Shown here: one piece after another, positions 55,529 through 63,872 of the stretch
How the letters are laid out: each line of letters begins with the position of its first letter
Position numbering within the stretch: the stretch's first letter is position 1
Source of the DNA: Amycolatopsis circi
GTDB taxonomy: Bacteria; Actinomycetota; Actinomycetes; Mycobacteriales; Pseudonocardiaceae
NCBI RefSeq assembly: GCF_003385235.1
Contig: NZ_PQIA01000014.1
Location: 117,654 to 181,653, forward strand
Length of the DNA stretch: 64,000 nucleotides
Reading direction: 5' to 3'
The notes under the pieces: generated by a model
Database searches by the model: none
Seen by the model: only the letters and a program-made list of their open reading frames with translations
What the model was told of the DNA's origin: nothing
Made by a program: the position numbers and the translations under genes

Positions 55529-56137
55529 TCAGATCATCGCCACTGCCATCACTGCCATTCCCAAGCTCATCACGCCTTCCATCGCCAACCCGACCTCCCG
55601 CCGTCCAGGGCGCGCGACTGTCCGGGCGTGATCGATCGCCCGAGCCAGCCACGCGAGCCCGGCCACCAGGAAGACCACCGCCAGCACAGCCGCGACCACC
55701 ACCACATGCCCAGGCGCGTGGCCGGTCATCGTCATGCCAGCGTCGCCCATGTCCATCCCGGCGTGCTCGCCGCCCATCGCCGACGTGGACATCGTCATTC
55801 CCGCCATCGCCGACGGCATCACGAACGCCATCCACGCCATCCCGGCCATCATCAGCGCGTGGTGCGCTCCCACCAGCCGTCCGTGCCCGAATCCCAGCGC
55901 CGTGCTCACCGCGAACCAACCGGCGGCCGCCGTGAACAGGACGACCTGCGGCATCCGCGCGAAGGTCATCGTCGCCGGCCACGCCATCGTGACCATTCCG
56001 ACGCACATCGCCGCGTGCAGCGCATCCGCCAGCCGTGGGCTCAAGCCGGGACGCCGCGCGCATCGGTACAGGCAGAACGCTCCACCCGCCGCGAACAGCA
56101 ACGTGAGAATCCACCGCAAACCCAGTTCGGTGATCAC
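55529..56137 (-). CDS. DUF5134-like membrane protein with a Met/His-rich loop
   Basis: This 202-residue membrane protein has about six helices. Between helices 4 and 5 lies a Met/Gly/His-rich loop (MAGMTMSTSAMGGEHAGMDM and MTMTGHAPGH, residues about 115-150), the sort of ligand set that binds Cu(I) or Cu(II). GTG 56137 overlaps the stop of the PepSY gene, so they are one operon. The family is of unknown function; a copper role is inferred from the loop and the neighbourhood. Confidence 0.78.
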   Translation of the reverse strand: MITELGLRWILTLLFAAGGAFCLYRCARRPGLSPRLADALHAAMCVGMVTMAWPATMTFARMPQVVLFTAAAGWFAVSTALGFGHGRLVGAHHALMMAGMAWMAFVMPSAMAGMTMSTSAMGGEHAGMDMGDAGMTMTGHAPGHVVVVAAVLAVVFLVAGLAWLARAIDHARTVARPGRREVGLAMEGVMSLGMAVMAVAMI

Positions 56138-58047
56138 CGCGCGGCCTCCCGACGCAGGCCCAGCAGGCAGTCCACCGCGAGGAATCCCAGCAGGGACACC
56201 CCGAACACCGGCAGGAACCACCCCACCACCGCGACTCCGACCAGCACTGGAGCCAGCACCCGCCCGGGGATTCGCCGCCACGCGCCACGCATCGGCAACC
56301 GGCCGAAACGGCTTCGCGACCGCCCGCCGCGCTCTGGCGACCGGCCACCTCGCACCCTGCCCACCGGCAACGGACCAGGCCGGTTCTGGCCGCCGACCGA
56401 CCCGTCACCCTTCGCCGACCGCCCCCAATCAGCCTCGACGCGCAGTCGCTCACCGTCCGTCGACAACGGAACCGACCGGCTCTGGCCCTCCACCGACCCG
56501 TCACCGTCGGGCGACCAGTCCAAGTCAGCCGCGCCTCGGAGTCGCTCACCATCCGTCAACGACCGGCCGACGCGAACCCCGCCACGCGTACCACGCGCCG
56601 ACAACAGACCGGAGCGATCCTGGCCGTCCACCGACCCGTCGCCCTCTGGCAACCGCGCCAAGTCAGTCTCGCCCCGCGGCCGCTCACCAGCCGTCGACAA
56701 CCGGCCGACCCGAGCCCCGCCATGCACCGACGGCAAACCGGATCGCACCCGGTCGCCGCTCTCCGGCGACCACCCCAAGTCAGCTTCGCCGGGCGCCGAC
56801 AACCCCTCGCCCTCCGGCAACGGATCAACGTCAGCCCCGCGAGCCGACCGCGACCCGCCGAAACGACCCACGCCACGCAACCAACCACCCGCCGCCAACG
56901 GACCGGAACGGCCCCGCCCCCGGAGCCACCACATCCGATATCCCCATCCCACAACGCAAACCAACGCCAGACCCAGCACAGTCAGCACAATCTGGTTCGC
57001 AACCCCGAACAACAACCCCATATGCGCGTCAATCCCCCACCGGCTCAGCTTCGCCGCGAGCGGAAAGTCCGCGAACCTCAACGTCGCGGTGACCGCACCT
57101 GTCCCGGGATCAACCGACATCGAGTCCTGTTTGGACGGCCACCCCCTCCCGACCTGCTGCACCACGTAACCGCCCCCGGAAGGCGGCCGGATTTCCACCG
57201 GGTCCGACAAACCGGCCCGTACCGTCGCGTCGCGGACGGCCTGCCAGCCGACGTCGCCGGGAGTCCGGGAGGCGGCAGACGACACCGACGGCGTAGTCCA
57301 GTCCAAAGAGGACCGCAGATCGGTGATGTTCGCTCCGGCATGCAGCGACCACGTCAGCCCGGTCGCGGAGAGAAACAGCAGACCCGCAGCGATCCACAGG
57401 CCCGCCGAACCATGCCAGGAACGCAGTCTGCGCCGTCCGGGTCCGCGGGAAGGCAGCAGCACGGCACGCAAACGTCGGCGACGGCCAAGCCACAGGGCCA
57501 ACCCGGCGAGGGTGATCACCCACAGCCAGCTCGCCGCCAGCTCGCTGTACAACCGGCCGAAGTCGCCGAGATGCAGGTTGCGGTGCAGGGTGTCGATCCA
57601 GCCTCGAACCGGCATCGCCTGGCCGGAACCGTAGGTCTCCAGCGCGCCGCGGACCTCGCCGTCGTGCGGGTTGACGAACACTGTGTACCGATAGCTCGGC
57701 ACCAAGCCCGGACGGTCGAAGATCACCTGGGTGGTGTCAGTCGCGGACGGCGCCGGGCGGACGCCGATGACCTTCCCGTCCGGGACCTGGTCGCGCGCGA
57801 CGAGAACCTGCTGGTCGAGCGGGACCGAGCCAGCCGCAGCCGGGACATGCAGTTCGTGCGCGTAGACAGCCTGCTCCAGCTGCGGCGTCCACACGTACGC
57901 GATCCCCGTCAGGGCGGCGACCAGGAGGAACGGTCCGACGAACACTCCGGCGTAGAAGTGCAGCCGCAGCACCAACGGGCGCAGCGCCGCCCATCCGGTC
58001 GCTGGTTCTCGTTCGGTGCGTGGCGCGTCGTCGATGCCGATGGCCAT
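56134..58047 (-). CDS. PepSY-associated membrane protein with a repeat insertion
   Basis: This 637-residue protein has four helices (about 30-53, 172-187, 216-232, 351-372) plus a final one (597-628) and two extracytoplasmic PepSY-like regions (60-165 and 240-340, ending RWGIDAHMGLLFG). The family is linked to iron or copper reduction and uptake. Residues about 392-578 are a charged, repeat-rich insertion in the cytosolic loop before the last helix; without it the length would be near the usual 450. The ATG at 58047 follows GGGAG. An ECF-type promoter lies 32 bases upstream. Confidence 0.82.
   Translation of the reverse strand: MAIGIDDAPRTEREPATGWAALRPLVLRLHFYAGVFVGPFLLVAALTGIAYVWTPQLEQAVYAHELHVPAAAGSVPLDQQVLVARDQVPDGKVIGVRPAPSATDTTQVIFDRPGLVPSYRYTVFVNPHDGEVRGALETYGSGQAMPVRGWIDTLHRNLHLGDFGRLYSELAASWLWVITLAGLALWLGRRRRLRAVLLPSRGPGRRRLRSWHGSAGLWIAAGLLFLSATGLTWSLHAGANITDLRSSLDWTTPSVSSAASRTPGDVGWQAVRDATVRAGLSDPVEIRPPSGGGYVVQQVGRGWPSKQDSMSVDPGTGAVTATLRFADFPLAAKLSRWGIDAHMGLLFGVANQIVLTVLGLALVCVVGWGYRMWWLRGRGRSGPLAAGGWLRGVGRFGGSRSARGADVDPLPEGEGLSAPGEADLGWSPESGDRVRSGLPSVHGGARVGRLSTAGERPRGETDLARLPEGDGSVDGQDRSGLLSARGTRGGVRVGRSLTDGERLRGAADLDWSPDGDGSVEGQSRSVPLSTDGERLRVEADWGRSAKGDGSVGGQNRPGPLPVGRVRGGRSPERGGRSRSRFGRLPMRGAWRRIPGRVLAPVLVGVAVVGWFLPVFGVSLLGFLAVDCLLGLRREAAR
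56314..56874 (-). repeat. Tandem-repeat insertion within the PepSY protein gene
   Basis: Units begin GERPRGETDLARLPEGDGSV (residue 454), GERLRGAADLDWSPDGDGSV (500) and GERLRVEADWGRSAKGDGSV (532), with a fainter one at about 419. Spacings are 46 and 32 codons, so the reading frame is kept. Composition is Gly/Arg/Asp/Ser-rich. Confidence 0.82.
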
Positions 58048-58078
58048 CCTGCTCCCTTCGCGTGGTCCGCCTCCTGAG

Positions 58079-58106
58079 GAGTCGGACCAGCGGGGCAGTC
58101 GGTTCC
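58079..58106 (-). promoter_or_regulatory. ECF-type promoter of the PepSY-DUF5134 operon
   Basis: On the minus strand: GGAAC (58106-58102), 18 bases, GACTC (58083-58079). The last base differs from the other three copies (GACTA). It lies 32 bases before the ATG. Confidence 0.55.
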
Positions 58107-58191
58107 CGGCCGCGCCGAACGCCCGATCGGGTGTCCCGCATCGGCGGGCCATTGCTTCTGGCACTCGGTGACAGTATTGTCGCCGTCACAT

Positions 58192-58208
58192 TCGACACGA
58201 AGTGTCAA
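58192..58208. promoter_or_regulatory. Inverted repeat in the mftA promoter
   Basis: GACAC-GAA-GTGTC (58194-58206) with A/T-rich flanks lies 30 bases before mftA. Mycofactocin operons are usually repressed by the TetR-type MftR, so this is a candidate MftR operator. No mftR gene is in the window. Confidence 0.55.
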
Positions 58209-58237
58209 ATATCGCCGAGCGGGACGAGGGAGTCACG

Positions 58238-58342
58238 ATGAGCGAGACGACAGCCGCATCCGAGACGAAGGCCGAAGAGGTCGTAGCCGACGAATTGCTC
58301 GTCGAAGAGGTCTCGATCGACGGAATGTGCGGTGTCTACTGA
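58238..58342 (+). CDS. mftA: Mycofactocin precursor peptide
   Basis: This 34-residue peptide ends IDGMCGVY, the hallmark of MftA. The last Val-Tyr pair is decarboxylated, cross-linked and released to form the redox cofactor mycofactocin. The leader is acidic (ADELLVEEVS) for recognition by MftB. GAGGGAG precedes the ATG. The mftB GTG lies within its last codons. Confidence 0.97.
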   Translation: MSETTAASETKAEEVVADELLVEEVSIDGMCGVY

Positions 58343-58625
58343 CCGCGGCGCCGCGGCGTTCGATCTGGACGGTGCTTGGGAACTGGACAGCCGGGTCTCC
58401 ATCCGGCCGGAGCGGTTCGGCGCGCTGCTGTACCACTTCGGCACCCGCCGGCTGTCCTTTCTCAAGAGCCGCACCATGCTCGCCGCGGTGCAGGCGCTGA
58501 CCGACCACCCCTCCGCCCGCGCCGCGTGTGCGCGGGCCGGGGTCGCGCAGGCGGAACTGCCCCGCTACCGCGCCGCCCTCGCCGCCCTCGCGGCGTCGGA
58601 CATGATCCATCCGAGGAGCGTGTGA
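58332..58625 (+). CDS. mftB: Mycofactocin precursor-binding chaperone (RRE domain)
   Basis: This 97-residue protein delivers MftA to the radical SAM enzyme. It has the expected small winged-helix (RRE) layout: SIRPERFGALLYHFGTRRLSFLKS followed by a helical C-terminus. The GTG at 58332 overlaps the mftA stop by 11 bases, and its own stop overlaps the mftC ATG by one, so translation is coupled. Confidence 0.93.
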   Translation: MSTDRGAAAFDLDGAWELDSRVSIRPERFGALLYHFGTRRLSFLKSRTMLAAVQALTDHPSARAACARAGVAQAELPRYRAALAALAASDMIHPRSV

Positions 58626-59803
58626 TGTCGCTTGTCGACGAATTCCAGTTCGGGCTCGACGCGCCGATCTGCCTCACCTGGGAACTCACCTACGCCTGCA
58701 ACCTCTCCTGCGTGCACTGCCTTTCCTCGTCCGGCCGCCGCGATCCGCGCGAGCTGAGCACCGAGGAGTGCAAGGCGCTGATCGACGAGTTCGAGCGCAT
58801 GCAGGTGTTCTACGTGAACATCGGCGGCGGCGAACCGACCGTCCGGCCCGATTTCTGGGAGCTGGTCGACTACGCGACCGAGCACCACGTCGGCGTCAAG
58901 TTCTCCACCAACGGCATCAAGATCACCGAGGACGTCGCGAAACGGCTCGCCGGCAGCGATTACGTCGACGTCCAGATCTCCCTCGACGGCGCCACCGAGG
59001 AGGTCAACGACCACGTCCGCGGCCCCGGCTCCTACCGCACCGCCGTCCGGGCGATGGAGAACCTTTCCGCGGCGGGGTTCGGGAACTTCAAGATTTCTGT
59101 CGTGGTGACCCGGCAGAATGCGGGACAGCTCGACGACTTCAAAGCAATTGCCGACCGCTACGGCGCCCAGCTGCGGCTCACCCGGCTCCGCCCGTCCGGC
59201 CGCGGCGCGGACGTCTGGGACGAGCTGCACCCCACCGCCGCCCAGCAACGGGAACTGTACGACTGGCTGGTGAAGCACGGCGAAAACGTGCTCACCGGCG
59301 ATTCGTTCTTCCACCTCGCCGGGTACGGCGACGGCGGCCTGCCCGGGCTCAACCTCTGCGGCGCAGGCCGGGTGGTGTGCCTGGTCGACCCGGTCGGCGA
59401 CGTCTACGCGTGCCCGTTCGCCATCCACGACACCTTCCTCGCCGGAAACACGCGCGGCGAGGGCGGATTCACCCGCGTGTGGCGGGAATCCGAGCTGTTC
59501 GCCGAATTGCGCAGCCCACAGAGCGGCGGGGCGTGCACGTCGTGTTCGGCGTTCGACGCCTGCCGCGGCGGGTGCATGGCGGCTAAATTCTTCACCGGGC
59601 TGCCGCTCGACGGTCCGGACCCGGAATGCGTGCGGGGCCACGGCGAACGCGCGCTGGCCGGGGTCGCCGCGGGCAGCGTGCCGAAACCGTCGCTGGACCA
59701 TTCGCACCGCAAGGTGCCGGTGACCATCGGCATGCGCCGCCCGCCGGAACGGGCCTGCGACGAGAACCCGCTCGCCGGTTTCGCCCCAGGACCGGGTCGC
59801 TGA
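58625..59803 (+). CDS. mftC: Mycofactocin radical SAM maturase
   Basis: This 392-residue enzyme decarboxylates the C-terminal Tyr of MftA and forms the Val-Tyr cross-link. The SAM cluster motif is CNLSCVHC near residue 20. A C-terminal SPASM region has further Cys (CGAGRVVCLVDPVGDVYACPF and CTSCSAFDACRGGC). It runs straight into mftE after one base. GTG 58622 in the same frame is a possible alternative start. Confidence 0.96.
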   Translation: MSLVDEFQFGLDAPICLTWELTYACNLSCVHCLSSSGRRDPRELSTEECKALIDEFERMQVFYVNIGGGEPTVRPDFWELVDYATEHHVGVKFSTNGIKITEDVAKRLAGSDYVDVQISLDGATEEVNDHVRGPGSYRTAVRAMENLSAAGFGNFKISVVVTRQNAGQLDDFKAIADRYGAQLRLTRLRPSGRGADVWDELHPTAAQQRELYDWLVKHGENVLTGDSFFHLAGYGDGGLPGLNLCGAGRVVCLVDPVGDVYACPFAIHDTFLAGNTRGEGGFTRVWRESELFAELRSPQSGGACTSCSAFDACRGGCMAAKFFTGLPLDGPDPECVRGHGERALAGVAAGSVPKPSLDHSHRKVPVTIGMRRPPERACDENPLAGFAPGPGR

Positions 59804-59804
59804 G

Positions 59805-60494
59805 ATGCGCCTGGCCGACCTGCCGTCGCCGGACGTCGCCGAACTGGCGGCGTCCGGCGCGATCCTCGCCGTGCCGCTCGGGGCCACCGAGCAGCACGGC
59901 CCGCACCTGCCGTTGAGCACGGACACCGACATCGCGACGGCATTGTGCGACCGGCTCGCCGCGGAACGCCCGGACGTGCTGGTCGCGCCCGCGGTGCCGT
60001 ACGGATCGAGCGGCGAACACGCCGGATTCGCCGGGACGCTGTCGATCGGGCAAGCGGCGACGGAACTCCTGCTCGTGGAGCTGGGCCGGTCGGCCTGCGA
60101 AACCTTCCGGCGGCTGCTTTTCGTGTCCGCGCACGGCGGCAACGCGGCCTCGGTGACCCGTGCGGTCGCGACCCTGCGCACCGAATCGCGGGACGTCTCG
60201 ATGTTCGAGCCGCGCTGGCAAGGCGATCCGCACGCCGGACGGCCGGAAACCGCTCTGCAGCTGGCGCTTCGGCCGGAGGCGGTGCAGATGGAGAAAGCCG
60301 TACCGGGCGACGAACGTCCGCTGGGCGAGTTGCTTCCGGCGCTCCGCAAGGGCGGCGTGCGAGCGGTGACTGAAACCGGCATTCTCGGCGATCCCACTGG
60401 AGCAACGGCAGACGAAGGCCGGGATCTTCTCGACGTCCTCACCGCGCAGTTGCGAACGCACGTGCGCGACTGGACTTCCGTGGTGACGCCATGA
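59805..60494 (+). CDS. mftE: Mycofactocin creatininase-family peptidase
   Basis: This 229-residue metal-dependent amidohydrolase releases the C-terminal dipeptide core from the modified MftA. Metal ligands are in LGATEQHGPHLPLSTDTDIA and SAHGGNAASV. It lies between mftC and an SDR gene, overlapping the latter by four bases. Confidence 0.93.
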   Translation: MRLADLPSPDVAELAASGAILAVPLGATEQHGPHLPLSTDTDIATALCDRLAAERPDVLVAPAVPYGSSGEHAGFAGTLSIGQAATELLLVELGRSACETFRRLLFVSAHGGNAASVTRAVATLRTESRDVSMFEPRWQGDPHAGRPETALQLALRPEAVQMEKAVPGDERPLGELLPALRKGGVRAVTETGILGDPTGATADEGRDLLDVLTAQLRTHVRDWTSVVTP

Positions 60495-61279
60495 AAGCCG
60501 CCCTCGTGACCGGCGCGGCGCGCGGCATCGGCGCCGCCACCGCGGTGAAGCTGGCCGAGCAAGGCTGGGCCGTACTCGCGGTTGACGTCGCCGAAGACGA
60601 TGCCGCCCTCCCTTACCCGATGGGAACCGGCGAGGAACTGTCCACAGTGGTCACCGCGATCCGGGAAACCGGCGGCATCGCTGAAGAATTCCGCGCAGAC
60701 GTCCGCGATCGCGCTCAACTGGCCGCGGCGGTCGCGGAAGCTGAACAACTCTGGGGCGGCCTCGACGCGGCCATTGCGGCAGCAGGAGTGATCGCGGGCG
60801 GAGTGCCGCTCTGGGAAATGCCGCCTGAACAGGAGGACGCCGTCCTCGACGTCAACCTCCGCGGCGTCCTCAACCTCGCCCACGTGGCGATTCCCGCGAT
60901 GCTGCGCCGTCCGAAACCTCGCTCCGGACGGTTCCTGGCCGTCGCGTCCGCCGCCGCGATACGCGGTCTGCCGACGCTCGCCGCTTACTGCGCGGCGAAA
61001 GCCGGAGTCGCCGGGTTGATTCGCGCACTGGGCACCGAATTGGGCGACTCCGGCGTTACCGCGAACGCGGTCAGCCCCGGCTCGACCGACACTCCGATCC
61101 TCGCCGAAAGCGCCCGACTGTACGACCTTCCTGCGGCGCAAACGTTTGCCGCGCAACAACCTATGCAGCGACTGCTCGATCCCGCCGAGGTCGCCGCGGT
61201 ATTGGCCTTCCTCGCCGGGCCGGAAAGCAGCGCGATGACCGGCGCGGTGATTCCGGTGGACGGAGGGCTGGCGCTGTGA
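60491..61279 (+). CDS. Mycofactocin-associated short-chain dehydrogenase
   Basis: This 262-residue SDR has VTGAARGIGAATA, AAAGVIAGG and the catalytic YCAAKAG. SDRs embedded in mft operons commonly belong to families that hold a nicotinamide cofactor tightly and use mycofactocin as electron acceptor. The substrate is probably an alcohol or other carbinol. The ATG overlaps the mftE stop, and the gene's own stop overlaps mftF (ATGA-type coupling), so it is a true member of the operon. Confidence 0.88.
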   Translation: MKAALVTGAARGIGAATAVKLAEQGWAVLAVDVAEDDAALPYPMGTGEELSTVVTAIRETGGIAEEFRADVRDRAQLAAAVAEAEQLWGGLDAAIAAAGVIAGGVPLWEMPPEQEDAVLDVNLRGVLNLAHVAIPAMLRRPKPRSGRFLAVASAAAIRGLPTLAAYCAAKAGVAGLIRALGTELGDSGVTANAVSPGSTDTPILAESARLYDLPAAQTFAAQQPMQRLLDPAEVAAVLAFLAGPESSAMTGAVIPVDGGLAL

Positions 61280-62703
61280 CCACCCCGCTGCCCGCCGGAT
61301 TCCGCCTGACCGTCGACCCGAGCGTCAAACAACTCGCCGACGGCCTCCTCTTCGGCGGCTCCCCGGCCCGCGTACTCCGCCTGACAAAAGCCGGGCGAAC
61401 GGCATGGGCGCGCCTGGCGGACAACCCAGTCGAAACCTCGGCGGAAGGCGTCCTCGCCCGGCTGCTCACCGACGCCGGGTTCGCACACCCGTTGCCACCA
61501 GCCAAAACCGCCGACGCGACCGTCGTCATCCCGGTCCGCGACCGCGCCGAACTGCTCGGCCGCTGCCTCGCCGGACTCGACGGACGGTACCCCGCGCTGG
61601 TCGTCGACGACGGATCCGCCGACCCCGCAGCCATCGCCGCAGTAGCCTCCGCACACGGCGCGAAACTGGTCCGCCGCGACGTCAACGGCGGCCCGGGCTC
61701 AGCCCGAAACACCGCGCTGGCGCACGTTTCCACCGACCTGATCGCCTTCCTGGACAGCGATTGCGTCCCGTCGCCGGACTGGATCGACCAGCTGGCCGGG
61801 CATTTCACCGACCCCCTCGTCGCCGCCGTCGCGCCGCGCGTGCGTCCGCTCGCCCCCGACACATGGGCTGGCCGCTACACACGCGCCGCCAGCAGCCTCG
61901 ACCTAGGCACCGCTGCCGCCCGAGTCGCACCCGGCACGCGACTGTCCTATGTGCCCACTGCCGCGCTGCTGGTCCGCCGGACCGCGCTGGAATCCGTTGC
62001 CCGCAACGGCTCGGTCTTCGATCCGGCAATGCGCGTCGGTGAGGACGTCGACCTCGGCTGGCGGCTCCACGACGCTGGATTCCGGATCCGCTACGACCCG
62101 TCCGCACACGTCGACCACCACGAACCGGTCACCTGGCGCGCGTTGCTCAGCCGCCGCGCCAGTTACGGCACTTCCGCCGCGCCGCTGGCCCTCCGTCGCC
62201 CGGCCGCGATGGCCCCGCTCGTCCTGCACCCGTGGCCGACGCTGACCGTCGCCGCGCTCCTGGCGCGCCGCCCGCTTCCCGCTGCCGCCGCTTTCACCGG
62301 CGCAGTGTTGACCATGGCCCGCGTGCTGCGCCGCAGCGACGTGCCAGCACACGGTGTCGTGCGCGCGATGGGCACTGCCGTCGGCCAAACCTGGCTCGGC
62401 TTCGGCCGCTACAGCACGCAATTCGCCGCTCCCCTGCTCGCCGCGCTGTTGCTGCCCGGCGGGCGGAAACGCTGGGGACGGCGGGCCGCGCTCGCGTCGC
62501 TGCTCGCCGGACCGCCGCTGACCGCCTGGCTGCGGGAGCGACCGGACCTCGACCCATTCCGCTACACCACCGGCGCGGTCGCCGACGACCTCGCGTACGG
62601 CGCCGGGGTGTGGGCGGGCTGTCTCAACCACCGGACCGCGGTCCCGCTGCGTCCGCGCGTCACCTGGCGCCCTCTGCGCGTCGACCCGAAGGGAAAACGA
62701 TGA
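61276..62703 (+). CDS. mftF: Mycofactocin glycosyltransferase
   Basis: This 475-residue protein adds a beta-1,4-glucan chain to the mycofactocin core. It has a short N-terminal MftF region, a GT2 domain with VVIPVRDRAELLGRCLAG, the metal-binding SDC in FLDSDCVPSPDWIDQ, MRVGEDVDLGWRLHDAGFR and C-terminal hydrophobic segments (about 310-420). The GTG at 61276 overlaps the SDR stop, and its stop overlaps the mftD ATG. Confidence 0.92.
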   Translation: MTTPLPAGFRLTVDPSVKQLADGLLFGGSPARVLRLTKAGRTAWARLADNPVETSAEGVLARLLTDAGFAHPLPPAKTADATVVIPVRDRAELLGRCLAGLDGRYPALVVDDGSADPAAIAAVASAHGAKLVRRDVNGGPGSARNTALAHVSTDLIAFLDSDCVPSPDWIDQLAGHFTDPLVAAVAPRVRPLAPDTWAGRYTRAASSLDLGTAAARVAPGTRLSYVPTAALLVRRTALESVARNGSVFDPAMRVGEDVDLGWRLHDAGFRIRYDPSAHVDHHEPVTWRALLSRRASYGTSAAPLALRRPAAMAPLVLHPWPTLTVAALLARRPLPAAAAFTGAVLTMARVLRRSDVPAHGVVRAMGTAVGQTWLGFGRYSTQFAAPLLAALLLPGGRKRWGRRAALASLLAGPPLTAWLRERPDLDPFRYTTGAVADDLAYGAGVWAGCLNHRTAVPLRPRVTWRPLRVDPKGKR

Positions 62704-63872
62704 GCACCACCTGGTTCGAATCTGTCGCCGAAGCACAGCGGCGGGCGAAGAAGCGCCTGCCCGCGTCCGTCTACTCGGCACTGATCGCCGGTTCGGAAAA
62801 AGGGCTGACGCTGCAAGACAATCTGGCTGCGTACGACGAACTGCGATTCGCCCCGCGCACCGCGGGACTGCCCGGCGAACGCGATCTGAGCACGAACGTC
62901 CTCGGCCGAGACGTCGCGCTGCCAGTGCTGATCTCGCCCACCGGCGTGCAGGCCGTGCACCCCGACGGCGAGGTCGCGGTCGCCGGTGCTGCCGCCGCGC
63001 GCGGGACGTCGCTGGGGTTGTCGTCGTTTGCCAGCAAGCCGGTCGAGGAAGTGGTGGCAGCCAACCCGAATACGTACTTCCAGGTGTACTGGACCGGCAG
63101 CCGCGACGACATCCTGCGCCGGCTGGACCGCGCTCGGTCGGCGGGGGCGGTCGGGATCATTCTCACGCTCGACTGGTCGTTCTCGCACAGCCGCGACTGG
63201 GGCAGCCCGCACATCCCGGACAAGCTGACGCTGCGCGAACTGATCCGGTTCGCGCCCGAGGGCATGATGCATCCGCGCTGGCTGCTCGCCTACGCCCGCA
63301 CCAAGAAGCTGCCCGACCTCAGCGTCCCGAACATGGCCGAACCCGGGACGCCGGTGCCGTCGTTCTTCGGCGCGTACGGCCAGTGGATGCAGACCGCGCC
63401 GGCGTCGTGGGAAGACGTGAGCTGGCTGCGGAAACAGTGGGACGGGCCGTTCCTGCTGAAGGGCGTGTACCGCGTCGACGAGGCGCGCCGCGCGGTGGAC
63501 GCCGGAGTCAGCGCGATCTCGGTGTCCAACCACGGCGGCAACAACCTCGACGGCACCCCCGCCACGATCCGCGCGCTGCCCGCGATCGCGGAGGCGGTCG
63601 GCAGCGAGGTGGAAGTGTTGCTGGACGGCGGAATCCGGCGCGGCAGCGATGTCGTCAAGGCGCTCGCACTCGGGGCGCGCGCGGTGCTGATCGGGCGGGC
63701 GTACCTGTGGGGCCTCGCTGCGGGCGGACAGGCCGGAGTAGAGAACGTGCTGGACGTGCTGCGCAACGGCATCGACTCGACGCTGCTTGCGCTGGGACAT
63801 CGCAGCGTGCACGACCTGGGCCGCGACGACCTGATCGTTCCGGAGGGGTTCGAGCGCCGGATCGGGGCTTGA
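62700..63872 (+). CDS. mftD: Pre-mycofactocin synthase (FMN-dependent)
   Basis: This 390-residue member of the alpha-hydroxy-acid oxidase family oxidatively deaminates the released core to pre-mycofactocin. FMN and catalytic motifs include ISPTGVQAVHPDGEVAVA, SVSNHGGNNLDGTPATI (catalytic His) and LLDGGIRRGSDVVKALALGA. It is the last gene of the operon and ends next to half of a dispersed palindrome at 63879. Confidence 0.94.
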   Translation: MSTTWFESVAEAQRRAKKRLPASVYSALIAGSEKGLTLQDNLAAYDELRFAPRTAGLPGERDLSTNVLGRDVALPVLISPTGVQAVHPDGEVAVAGAAAARGTSLGLSSFASKPVEEVVAANPNTYFQVYWTGSRDDILRRLDRARSAGAVGIILTLDWSFSHSRDWGSPHIPDKLTLRELIRFAPEGMMHPRWLLAYARTKKLPDLSVPNMAEPGTPVPSFFGAYGQWMQTAPASWEDVSWLRKQWDGPFLLKGVYRVDEARRAVDAGVSAISVSNHGGNNLDGTPATIRALPAIAEAVGSEVEVLLDGGIRRGSDVVKALALGARAVLIGRAYLWGLAAGGQAGVENVLDVLRNGIDSTLLALGHRSVHDLGRDDLIVPEGFERRIGA

